Assembly: GCA_038133505.1 (NCBI GenBank)
Contig: JAYPTI010000019.1
Coordinates: 1 to 29,744 of the forward strand
DNA length: 29,744 nt
From: JAYQUR01 sp038133505
GTDB taxonomy: Bacteria > Pseudomonadota > Alphaproteobacteria > MPNO01 > UBA830
Direction: 5' to 3'
Part shown: positions 1 through 8,103 of the stretch, in pieces
Numbering within the stretch: the stretch's first letter is position 1
Layout: each line of letters starts with the position of its first letter
Translations under genes and position numbers: made by a program
Notes under the pieces: generated by a model
Database searches by the model: none
The model's input: the letters and a program-made list of their open reading frames with translations, nothing else
Told to the model about the DNA's origin: nothing

Positions 1-2
1 CG

Positions 3-818
3 CTGCCCGCCTTCCGGCTGGATGCCAGATTCGACAAGATCCGGATCAACGACGGTCCGCAGGCGACCAACGGGGGGATCGGGCTGCGCCGCGACGACAA
101 ACGGTGGCGCGATATCCGGATCAACGTCCAGATGCCGGGCACCACGAAGGTGACGACTTTCAAGATGGAGTCCGGCAGCGCCGGCGATGCGATGTCGCTC
201 TACACGCCCGACGCCGGCAATTTCATCCGCTCTCTCCATATCAGCGACGCGATCGCCGGCGGCGAGCTAGAGGCCCGCGCAATTCGGCCGGGCCCCGAAA
301 CGCCGTGGAACGGCGCCGCCGAAATGACCGCATTCCGGATAGCGAGCGCTCCGACCTTCGCGCGCATCCTGACTCTTTCCTCGCTGACCGGTATCGGCGA
401 TGTCGTCAGCGGAAAGCAGGGAATCGCATTCGACCGGATGATCGTTCCGTTCAAGTTCGGCGACGGGCTCGCGACGATCGTCGACATGCGCGCGGTCGGT
501 TCCGAACTCGGCATCACGGCAGAAGGAACCGTCGATCTCGAAAAGGACGTCATCAAGATTCGCGGGACGATCGTCCCCGCCTACACCATCAACAGCCTGC
601 TGGGAAAGATACCGTTGGTCGGAACGCTGCTGACCGGCGACAAGGGCGGCGGGATCTTCGCGGCTTCCTACGAAGTGACGGGGCCGGTCGTGGACCCCAA
701 GACGTCCGTGAACCCGCTGTCGGCATTGGCGCCGGGCTTTCTTAGAAATCTCCTCGGTGGCGCCTCTTCGTCGGCGTCGAGCCCCGATCCGAGCCCGATT
801 CCGCCGCCCTCGGAATGA
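3..818 (+). CDS. AsmA/YhdP-like protein, C-terminal part (5' end outside the window)
   Basis: The frame is open from base 3 to a TGA at 816-818 and has no start inside the window, so this is the C-terminal ~271 residues of a longer protein. The order of conserved stretches matches the C-terminal AsmA-like region of large DUF3971/YhdP-type envelope proteins: a beta-rich stretch, then FDRMIVPF, an EGTVDLEKD segment, a region around IPLVGTLLTGDKGGG, and VTGPVVDPKTSVNPLSALAPG, ending in FLRNLLGG and a Ser/Pro-rich tail. Known members are anchored in the inner membrane, span the periplasm and are linked to lipid transport to the outer membrane. No membrane segment is visible in this part. In many alphaproteobacteria this gene lies beside tyrS; here about 7.3 kb separates them. 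Family call fairly sure; exact role inferred. Confidence 0.8.
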   Translation: MPAFRLDARFDKIRINDGPQATNGGIGLRRDDKRWRDIRINVQMPGTTKVTTFKMESGSAGDAMSLYTPDAGNFIRSLHISDAIAGGELEARAIRPGPETPWNGAAEMTAFRIASAPTFARILTLSSLTGIGDVVSGKQGIAFDRMIVPFKFGDGLATIVDMRAVGSELGITAEGTVDLEKDVIKIRGTIVPAYTINSLLGKIPLVGTLLTGDKGGGIFAASYEVTGPVVDPKTSVNPLSALAPGFLRNLLGGASSSASSPDPSPIPPPSE

Positions 819-1047
819 TCGGCCCGGACGCCGGTTTCGGACGGCGCCTGCCATACATTCTCCGGAAGTATTTACCGCGTTGTGCCCGGTGGCCGGCTCG
901 GTGCATTTAAGCCCTTGTTATTGCGAGATATTGCGCGCGCCGCATATGGCTTGGTTAACGGCTTGTTTACCTTTCTGGTCTCTACTTCGTTGCGGATAAA
1001 TAACATCCGCGAAGAAAAAGCCGCACGTGTGCGGGGGAGAGGATGCC
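819..1047. other. Intergenic region and likely leader of the binding-protein gene
   Basis: This 229-base stretch has no convincing gene. It is AT-richer than its flanks from about 905 to 1020, as expected of a promoter region, but I see no confident -35/-10 pair. Two inverted repeats lie close to the next start: GCGGAT/ATCCGC (992-997 and 1005-1010, 7-base loop) and CCGCAC/GTGCGG (1021-1026 and 1029-1034). The second runs into the purine-rich ribosome binding site at 1033-1042. Confidence 0.5.
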
Positions 1048-2037
1048 ATGAAAGCCGGAAACGGATCGATTGCCGCGATCATATTGGCGGCTTGCGTAGT
1101 AATCGGTAGCGGTACGGGTGAGGCACTGTCGCAGCAGCAGAAGAAATGTCTTTTCATTTCTTCCTATCACAAGGGTTACGAGCACTCCGACGAGATCGAA
1201 GCCGGGCTTCGCTCGATGCTCAATGGGCATTGTGAGATTCGTCAGTACGACATGGACACCAAGCGGCGCAGTTCGACGGAAGCAAAGAAGAACAGCGCGC
1301 TCGAGGCGAAGGCCATCATCGAGAGCTGGCATCCCGATGTCGTGATCGCGGCCGACGACAACGCCGTGAAATACATCATCCAGCCCTTCTACAAGGATCA
1401 CTCGATTCCGTTCGTTTTCTGCGGGCTCAACTGGACTGCCGCTGAATACGAGCTGCCTTACAGCAATGCGACCGGCATGATCGAGGTCGCCCCCATCGGC
1501 TCCATGCTCGAGCGGGCGCGGGATATCGTTCCGTCGTTCCGGCGGGCCTTCTATCTCGGCGCGGACATCCTCAGCGAGACGAAGAATCTGAAGCGCTTCC
1601 AGGCCGCCGCGAAGCAGATGGGTTTCCAGCTCGACTACAAGCTCTCGCCGACCACGGAGGGCTGGGTCGAGGCCTATCGCGAGGCTCAGGATTACGATCT
1701 CGTGATCATGGGGTCGCGCAACGGGATCAAGAACTGGAATCACGATATGGCGGTCGACGCCGTCATGAAGCATACCCGAAAGCTCAGCGTGACCAATCAC
1801 GGCTGGATGATGCCCTATACCGTCCTCGGCATGACCAAGGTGTCGCGCGAGCAGGGCGAATGGGCCGGGAAGACGGCTATCCGGATTCTCGAAGGCCTGA
1901 AGCCGAGTCAGATTTCCGTTGTGCCCAATCGCCAGCGCGATGTGTGGATCAACAACCAGATTCTGACCGCCGCAGGACCCCGGCTGCCGAACGACCTGAT
2001 GCGGAAGGGTAAAAAGATTGCCGGCCTCGCAAGATAA
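1048..2037 (+). CDS. Periplasmic ABC-type substrate-binding protein (ABC_sub_bind/TrpX-like)
   Basis: A 329-residue protein. The ATG at 1048 is preferred to an in-frame start at 1027 because GGGGGAGAGG (1033-1042) precedes it at normal spacing and the protein then opens with a clean signal peptide: Lys near the N-terminus, a hydrophobic core AAIILAACVVIG, and a likely cleavage site near residue 25-27 (GEALS). The mature part reads like the PF04392 family: CLFISSYHKGYEHS at its start, PDVVIAADDNAVKYI, IPFVFCGLNW, then a second lobe with YLGADI and YDLVIMGSRNGI, and a C-terminal MTKVSREQGEWAGKTAIRILEG typical of these proteins. No permease or ATPase is adjacent; instead the gene overlaps a sensor kinase by 20 bases. 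I infer that it works as a periplasmic ligand-sensing partner. The ligand is unknown. Confidence 0.8.
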   Translation: MKAGNGSIAAIILAACVVIGSGTGEALSQQQKKCLFISSYHKGYEHSDEIEAGLRSMLNGHCEIRQYDMDTKRRSSTEAKKNSALEAKAIIESWHPDVVIAADDNAVKYIIQPFYKDHSIPFVFCGLNWTAAEYELPYSNATGMIEVAPIGSMLERARDIVPSFRRAFYLGADILSETKNLKRFQAAAKQMGFQLDYKLSPTTEGWVEAYREAQDYDLVIMGSRNGIKNWNHDMAVDAVMKHTRKLSVTNHGWMMPYTVLGMTKVSREQGEWAGKTAIRILEGLKPSQISVVPNRQRDVWINNQILTAAGPRLPNDLMRKGKKIAGLAR

Positions 2038-4317
2038 GCGGCGGCGTCGGTTATTTTCGTTAAGTGAACTACTGCTCTTCAGTGTTTTAAGCGTAGCAGC
2101 GTGCGGTCTGATGGGCGGCCTGGCCGTACGAATGGACCTAGAGCAGGCGGAAACGGAGTTCAGCGAAAAGACCGACGAAATCCAGCGGGATTTCGCGCAC
2201 CACTTCGCGAGCGCGGAAGCGGTGCTGACGGCGCTGGTCGGCCTTCAGCAGGCGAGCGACAGGTTCAGCAAATACGAGTTCGACGCGCTTTCGCGCGAAC
2301 TGCTCTCCGCCTATCCGCAAATTCGGGCGATTGCCGAGATCGGCGCCGTCCGCGCGGAGGAACGCGCGTACTTCGAAGAATCGACGCGCCTCGACGGCTA
2401 TCTCAACTTCAAGATCGTCAGCGGCGAGCTTTCCGAGGAATTTCACGATGCGCCAGCGGGCGGGGTCAAGATGCCGATCCGGCTGTTCGAGCCGCTCGAC
2501 CCGGAGTTCGCGCGTCTCGTGGGATACGACGTCCTGTCGGCCTCCGGTCTGCGGGACGCGCTGCACCGGGCCATCGGCAGCGGCAAGGTCGTGGCATCGG
2601 ATGTCGTTTCGATCGACGGCAAGCGCGTCGGTTTCTTCGCCTTCAAGGCATACTATCTCGGCCACGTCATGCCGCGTACGGATGCGGAGCGGCGAGGCCA
2701 GGTCGGTGGCGTCGTCGGGCTCTATCTCGAAGTCGAAAAACTGTTCAAGTCGATCGTAGAGACCGACGAGACTCTCGGCATTCGGCTTCTGACCTTTGCG
2801 AAGGCCGTCGACGAACCGATGGACCGGCGAGAAGACGCAGCCCGCGACGTGATCTACGACCGGCCGGCCGTCATTCCGAGCGGTATCGCCCGATACATCA
2901 AGCCTTTCGTGGCACGTGTGTCGATCGAACGTCAGGATCGGGTGTTCATACTCGAGGTTCTGAGCTATCCGGGTCTCGACGCCATTCGGATCCAGGCGGT
3001 TGTCGCCCTCAGCCTGGCGACGGTTCTCGCTTGCAGTCTCCTGTTCTTCGCGCTTCGCAACCATCGCATGCGGCTGCGCCAGCAGCGTGAAGGCGAAATA
3101 GTGCTCCGGGAGAGCCGCGAGCAGTTTCGAGACTATGCCGAGGTGGCGTCCGACTGGTACTGGTCGACGGACGGCAATCTGAAATTCACCTATCTGTCGG
3201 ATTAGATTCGGGAATGGACGGGCCAGGGACCCGAAGCGCTGCTCNNNNNNNNNNCGGCCGAAGCCAGACCGAAATGCTCAATCTTCACTCCGAAAATAGA
3301 GAGGAGGCCGTCGCCGCGGCACGGCATGTTCCGGACATCAAAGCGCATCGGGCATTCAAGAATTTTATTCGCCATTACGTCGACGGGGACGGGCGGAGCC
3401 AGTGGTGGTCGATCAGCGGCAAGCCGGTATTCGACGGGAACGGCGTCTTTTCGGGTTACCGGGGCACGGGGCGGAACGTCACCAGTGCGATCGAGGCGCA
3501 GGAAGCACTGCGGTCCTCGAAGGAAGATGCCGAGCTGGCGAACCGGGCGAAGTCCGAATTCATTGCCAACATGAGCCATGAGCTGCGGACGCCGCTGAAC
3601 GCGGTCATCGGGTTTTCCGGCCTGCTCCAGCAGGAGCCGTTCGGAACGCTGGGCCACGACAAATATCGGGAATACATCAAGGACATCCGCGATTCCGGCG
3701 AGCACCTGCTGTCGCTGATCAACGATATCCTCGACCTGTCCAAGGTCGAGTCGGGGAACGCGGAGCTGTATGAGGAAGAGCTCGACTTCCCCCGGCTCGT
3801 GGAGTCGATCCTCAGCATCATGAGGCACAATGCCGACCAGAACGATATCAGCGTTCCGGTCGAGCTGCCCGAAAACCTCCCGCGGATCATGGCCGACGAG
3901 CGCAAGATCAAGCAGGTCCTCATGAACATCTTCGGCAACGCCGTCAAATTCACCCTGCCCGGCGGCAGCGTCACGGTCGCGGCCGAGGCTTCGAGCCGTA
4001 CCGGCTTCGTCTTCCAGGTCCGAGATACCGGCATCGGCATGCGGCCGGAAGACGTGCCGACTGCCTTCGCCAAATTCCGGCAGATCGACAGCGATCTGAA
4101 CCGCGAATAAGAAGGGACCGGTCTGGGTCTGCCGCTGGCACGCGGCCTGACGGAACTCCATGGCGGCACGATCTCGCTCGAAAGCCGGCTCGGCCACGGC
4201 ACCGTCGTAACGGTAAGATTGCCGCCGGAGCGCATTCTGAGGCATTCCGGCAGGACCTCGGACGGGGCGACCGATCCTGCGGAGCCTGGCGACGGGAATA
4301 TCCGGCTCGTCGGCTGA
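2018..4317 (+). pseudogene. CHASE-PAS sensor histidine kinase, interrupted by two in-frame stops and an assembly gap
   Basis: Translation probably starts at TTG 2018, inside the upstream gene, behind GGAAGGG (2003-2009); this keeps the first membrane segment (residues ~16-37). A periplasmic CHASE-like domain follows (~60-290, with ERAYFEES, PIRLFEPLDPEF, VVSIDGKRVGFFAF), then a second membrane helix (~327-346) and a PAS domain. The frame meets TAG at 3203-3205 inside the PAS, but the same frame continues (IREWTGQGPEALL) up to the Ns. Beyond them the PAS ends and HisKA follows with MSHELRTP (phospho-acceptor His at 3577-3579), the N box (MNIFGNAVKFT), G1 (DTGIGM) and the F box. A TAA at 4108-4110 then sits where family members have a conserved Tyr, and the G2 box GTGLGLPL and the C-terminus follow in frame to TGA 4315-4317. 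If the stops are real, no complete kinase can be made; if they are consensus errors, it is an ordinary kinase. No response regulator is adjacent. Confidence 0.8.
3245..3254. other. Assembly gap (10 Ns)
   Basis: Ten consecutive Ns inside the PAS domain of the histidine kinase. The coding frame before and after differs, so the N count is a placeholder. The flanks would read ALL-GRSQTEM with no missing residue if the two contig ends overlapped by one C. Confidence 0.97.
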
Positions 4318-4329
4318 TCCTTCTCCCGG

Positions 4330-5058
4330 TCAGTATTTGACCAGAAGCGCGAACCCGCTCGCCAGAAGCAGACTGCTGATCAGCCGCGTAAACGTCGTGG
4401 CCGACAGCGTCGAATGCACGCGGCCGCCCAGGAAGAGCGCGATCGCGACCACCGGCAGCGCGATCGCGATATAGATCAGCGCGGTCATGTCGAAAAATCC
4501 GAGAACCGCGTAGCCGGCCAGCCGGATGCCGCCGTCGATCAGGAAGTTGAAGGCGAAGGTCGCCCTCAGGATGCTCTTTTCCAGACCGCGCAGTCCGAAA
4601 AAGATGATGTAGAACGCGCCGCCCGTCCCGAAGACCGCGCCGACGGATCCACCCAGTAGTCCCGCCGGAACGGCGTAGAGACGCGAGCCGCGCAGCGTCG
4701 GCAGCGGTAGCAGCTGATAGACCGCATACAGCATGATAAAGACGCCGAGCGCCTGGGCGAGCGTGGCCGACGTCAGCGACTGAAGCAGCGCGAGGCCGAT
4801 GCCGACGCCGATCAGCGTAAACGGGATCAACGGCAGCTGTTCGCGCCAGGAGACAAGCTGCCGGTTTCGCATTCCCTGGCTGGCCGAGCCGACATAGTCG
4901 AGCAGCACGACGATCGGAACGACGAGCTGTAGCGGGAACCACAGCGCGAGCAGCGGAACGGCGATAAGGCCGGAGCCGAAACCGGCGATTCCCCGGACGA
5001 AATAGGCGACGAACATGACGCCAAGCGCATAGGCGGCGATATAGGGATCGATCGTCAC
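4330..5058 (-). CDS. TauE/SafE family membrane permease
   Basis: A 242-residue polytopic membrane protein with about seven or eight hydrophobic segments and almost no soluble domain. The two-fold internal repeat typical of TauE/SafE (sulfite exporter TauE, PF01925) is visible: GIAGFGSGL early (residues ~23-31) and GGSVGAVFGTGGAFYI in the second half. Length fits the family. The start is a GTG at 5058; there is no ATG upstream and the first helix begins only a few residues later, so GTG is a reasonable choice although the ribosome site (GAGG) is weak. Family members export or import sulfite, sulfoacetate and other small organic anions. The gene lies 126 bases downstream of a TauD/TfdA-type dioxygenase on the same strand, which would fit sulfur or organic-anion use, but the substrate cannot be read from sequence. 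It converges on the kinase gene with only 12 bases between. Confidence 0.85.
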   Translation of the reverse strand: MTIDPYIAAYALGVMFVAYFVRGIAGFGSGLIAVPLLALWFPLQLVVPIVVLLDYVGSASQGMRNRQLVSWREQLPLIPFTLIGVGIGLALLQSLTSATLAQALGVFIMLYAVYQLLPLPTLRGSRLYAVPAGLLGGSVGAVFGTGGAFYIIFFGLRGLEKSILRATFAFNFLIDGGIRLAGYAVLGFFDMTALIYIAIALPVVAIALFLGGRVHSTLSATTFTRLISSLLLASGFALLVKY

Positions 5059-5184
5059 GGTCGGGGAAGCCTCGATTGCGGAAGCGGAACGGCAGGCGCC
5101 GTATCCGTGCGAATCCCACCTCAGCGCTTCAGCGTCAAGCCGGAAGTCCGACCGGGCAGGAACGGAGACCGGCGTGGGCCGTCG

Positions 5185-6237
5185 TCAGGCGGCCTGATGC
5201 TCGGTCGGGACGCCCTCGAGCTGGATGCATCCATCGACGCGAAGCCAGTAGCGCAGCAGCAGCCGGCCGCCCTCGGTCTTCGCCGCCGGATCCTGAAATC
5301 CGGTCCGGCCGTGAACGATATTCATGTTCTGCCCGAAAATGATCTGACCCGGCGCCAGGCGGAAAGCCACCCTGTTCACCGACGCTTCCACGGCTTCGCG
5401 CAGCGCGGCGAGCGCTTCGAGACCGAGCGGATCGATGTCTTCGTTCATCAGCCGGTAGCCGTTCGGGATGTAGTCGTCGTAATAGCGCGACCACAGCCGA
5501 TTGCCGTCCCAGTGGAAGACGGGCAGCCAGTTTGCGGGTCGTTCCGTCGGAGCGTGTTCCGCCTGGCGATCCCACCAGAACGGCTCGTACAGCCGTTTCA
5601 GGAGATCCGGCCGCTCGGCGAGGAGTGTGTTGTGCGCCGTCACGAGGCTGGCGATCAGGCTCTCCACGCCCGTTGCCGCCTGGCGGATGCAGGCGAGCGA
5701 CAGGAAGTCCGGCGTCATCTTCAGGAACGAGCCGTCGGTATGGAATTCCTGACTCAAATTCGTCACCGACCGGCGGACGCCATAGGCCAGCTTCTTGCCG
5801 GTGTCCTTGACGTCGTAGATCCGGTGGCCCTTCCATTTCTGCATGATGGGCGGCGCGACCATCGAATTGAGCAGCCAGGTCATGCTTCGGCTGGCCTTTT
5901 CGCTCCAGCGCTCGAAGGCCATCCGGTCGAGAAGCACGAACCCGCATCCGTCGGTCAGCCGGAACCGGACGTCGGCCATCAGCTCCGTCATCGCCGGCCA
6001 GTCGAAACCGTGCGGTTCGATCTCGTCGAGCGGGCCGTCGTAGTCGGAGAGCGCGTCGGCGATGATGTCGAGTTCGCGCCGCGCGGCGTCTGGAATGCGG
6101 ACGCGCCAGTCCTCGTCGCGCAGGCTCTCTGCCGTCCACGCGCTTGTCGGAACCGGTGCGGTCGGAACTGCCGGGCTTGAGGTCGTTTCCTCAACGTCGG
6201 CCTTTTCGAGTTCCGACAATGTGTCGCCTGTATCCAT
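5185..6237 (-). CDS. TauD/TfdA family Fe(II)/2-oxoglutarate-dependent dioxygenase
   Basis: A 350-residue protein with the facial triad of Fe(II)/2OG dioxygenases: HxD in SQEFHTDGSF (about residue 170) and the distal His in NMNIVHGRTGFQ (about 310), followed by RLLLRYWLRV, which supplies the Arg expected to bind 2-oxoglutarate. The first ~60 residues are Ser/Thr/Pro/Glu-rich and probably disordered, so the true start could be a little further in, but no better ribosome site is visible; AGGCGG lies just before the ATG. The family couples oxidative decarboxylation of 2OG to hydroxylation of small acids (taurine, aryloxyacetates, betaines). The substrate here is unknown. The downstream TauE/SafE permease is on the same strand and may be co-transcribed. 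Confidence 0.85.
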   Translation of the reverse strand: MDTGDTLSELEKADVEETTSSPAVPTAPVPTSAWTAESLRDEDWRVRIPDAARRELDIIADALSDYDGPLDEIEPHGFDWPAMTELMADVRFRLTDGCGFVLLDRMAFERWSEKASRSMTWLLNSMVAPPIMQKWKGHRIYDVKDTGKKLAYGVRRSVTNLSQEFHTDGSFLKMTPDFLSLACIRQAATGVESLIASLVTAHNTLLAERPDLLKRLYEPFWWDRQAEHAPTERPANWLPVFHWDGNRLWSRYYDDYIPNGYRLMNEDIDPLGLEALAALREAVEASVNRVAFRLAPGQIIFGQNMNIVHGRTGFQDPAAKTEGGRLLLRYWLRVDGCIQLEGVPTEHQAA

Positions 6238-6459
6238 CCGTCGTCCGCCTGTTGCGAGGGGCTATCTCCCCTTCATTTGAGCTTCCGCCCTCGAGCGGCA
6301 GAAGCGACGAATCGGTGCAATTCCCGCCTCCGTCGACGCCGGGAAGCTGGGGAAATAACACCTGTCGGACAAGCATTTGTCTCAATTTTTATATTTATTT
6401 TTGTTTCACGCCCGCAAACGCAGGCGTGCCGCGCCTCGCCACGGTTAACGGGCGTCCCG
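6238..6459. other. Intergenic region with an AT-rich core and a hairpin
   Basis: A 222-base stretch between the dioxygenase start and the amidohydrolase stop, both on the minus strand. The AT-rich block at about 6375-6406 could hold the dioxygenase promoter, but no clear hexamer pair is evident. A 9-bp hairpin, CACGCCCGC/GCAGGCGTG with loop AAAC (6407-6428, one G-U pair), lies just after the amidohydrolase stop. On the minus strand an A-rich run follows it, not a T run, so it is not a canonical intrinsic terminator. Confidence 0.45.
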
Positions 6460-7992
6460 CTACTTGCGGAACAGGTCCCGTTCGACGCCTGCCGTCTTGA
6501 AAAGATAGTCGCGAGAGGCCTCCAGCTCGCGTCGCAGTTTCGGAATATCCGCGTCCAGCAGACGACCGCGCCACTTCCGCACCTTGCCCGCGACGATCAC
6601 GGAATCGACGTTCGACCGTTCCATCAGCGTGACCACGGCGCCGGGCGCGTGGTTGAGCGGGGCGACGTTGATCGCGTCGGCATCGAGCAGGATGATGTCC
6701 GCCTCCTTGCCGGGCGTCAGCGTGCCGACCTTGGCGTCGAGCTTCAGGTCCTTCGCGCCCTGGACGGTCGCGGACCGGATGACGTCACGCGACGACAGCA
6801 GCGGCGGCAGGTCCTTCTCCTTCGCGATCGCCTTTTCGTTCACCAGCATGCGCTGCAGCGTCATGATCGAGCGCATCTGGGTGAAGAAGTCCGCGGTCAT
6901 CGTGCATTCGACGTCGGTGCTGAGCGACGGCTGGATGCCGTATTCGAGCGTTGTCAGGATCGGCGGCATGCCGTGCCGCATCGTCATCTCGATCGGGCTC
7001 GCGATGGAGACGCCGGCGCCCGCATCCTTGGTCGCCTTCCAGGCCTCGGCGGGCATGGCCGACATGTGAATGAACAGATTGTCCGGCCCGAGCTTTTTCT
7101 CGGCGACGAGCTTCATGAACACGGGCCCCATACCCAGCGTGCCGACGATGTGCGCGGCGACGGGGATGCCCAGTTCGCGGCCGATTTCCCAGGTGGGACC
7201 GAAATTGGGCCGGTAGATCTCGCCGCCCATGATCATCGTCATCAGCTGGTCGTCGGACGAGAAGTACTGCTTCTTGAGGCGGCGCGCGTCCGCCGGGTAC
7301 CTGTTCTTCGGCCCGTGGCCCTCGAAATAGCCGAACGCGGCGCGCCGGCCGGAGTCCGCGATGCCCTTGATGGCGGCGTCGGAATGCTCGGGCGAATGAT
7401 GGATCTGCGAGATGTCGTGGACCGTCGTCACGCCGGCGTCGAGCTGCGAGAGCGAACCGAACAGTTCGCTGATATAGACGTCATCCGGGCGGTAGACGCC
7501 GGCGAACTTGCCGAGAATGAAGTCGAAATAGTTGACCTTGCCGTGCGGCTTGCCGTCGTTGAACAGCAGCCCGTCGGCGAGGAACGAGCGCAGCGCCGTC
7601 TCGAACTGGTGGTGATGGGTGTCGACGAAGCCCGGCATGACGATCATGCCGTCGGCCTCGATCACGTCCGCGCCGGCCGCATCGATGTTGGGCCCGACCG
7701 CGGCGATGCGCTTGCCGTCGACGAGGACGTCGGCGCGCGCGAAGTCGCCGACCGCCGGGTCCATCGACAGCACGGCGCCGCCCTTGATGACGTAGCGCCG
7801 GCCGCTGTTGCCAGTGCCGCCGGGCGGCCCGCCCTGCGCGAAGGCACGCGGCGCGAACAGCGCCATGGCGCCCGCCGCCGCGCCCGCGACGCCCGCCGTC
7901 CTCAGGAAGTCGCGCCGCGACGCACCGTTTCGGGCTTCGGCGCCGTCGATGGAATGGTTCTGCGGATAGCCCGCATCGCACAGCTTGCACAT
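6460..7992 (-). CDS. Tat-exported amidohydrolase-superfamily metal hydrolase
   Basis: A 510-residue protein. AGGAGG lies at good spacing before the ATG at 7992. The first 26 residues carry MCKLCDAGYPQNHS, a CxxC-containing extension, before a twin-arginine signal SRRDFLRTAG, a hydrophobic stretch and an AFAQGG cleavage region. The mature part is an amidohydrolase-superfamily barrel: MPGFVDTHHHQFETALRS supplies the HxH metal site, later His residues are in VAAHIVGT and LFIHMSAM, and the catalytic Asp is in LSTDVECTM. A C-terminal composite beta domain follows (GTLTPGKEADIILLDAD). It resembles the ATZ/TRZ and guanine-deaminase-like branch acting on cyclic amidines or aryl compounds. Periplasmic location is inferred from the Tat signal; the substrate is unknown. 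TyrS lies upstream on the same strand, 111 bases away. Confidence 0.85.
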   Translation of the reverse strand: MCKLCDAGYPQNHSIDGAEARNGASRRDFLRTAGVAGAAAGAMALFAPRAFAQGGPPGGTGNSGRRYVIKGGAVLSMDPAVGDFARADVLVDGKRIAAVGPNIDAAGADVIEADGMIVMPGFVDTHHHQFETALRSFLADGLLFNDGKPHGKVNYFDFILGKFAGVYRPDDVYISELFGSLSQLDAGVTTVHDISQIHHSPEHSDAAIKGIADSGRRAAFGYFEGHGPKNRYPADARRLKKQYFSSDDQLMTMIMGGEIYRPNFGPTWEIGRELGIPVAAHIVGTLGMGPVFMKLVAEKKLGPDNLFIHMSAMPAEAWKATKDAGAGVSIASPIEMTMRHGMPPILTTLEYGIQPSLSTDVECTMTADFFTQMRSIMTLQRMLVNEKAIAKEKDLPPLLSSRDVIRSATVQGAKDLKLDAKVGTLTPGKEADIILLDADAINVAPLNHAPGAVVTLMERSNVDSVIVAGKVRKWRGRLLDADIPKLRRELEASRDYLFKTAGVERDLFRK

Positions 7993-8046
7993 GGTCCGTC
8001 TCCTCCTGGGTGGGCGGCATTGGCGCCGCTCTCGCGTCAGGCGGAA

Positions 8047-8077
8047 ACTATAGGCACGGGGCAGTGGGCGGGGACAA
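8047..8077 (-). promoter_or_regulatory. Possible promoter for the amidohydrolase gene
   Basis: On the minus strand TTGTCC (8077-8072) is followed after 19 bases by TATAGT (8052-8047), about 55 bases before the ATG at 7992. The -10 is good, but the spacing is longer than usual and the -35 only fair. Confidence 0.35.
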
Positions 8078-8103
8078 GCCCAACGCGGTTTAGATTTGTA
8101 TCT

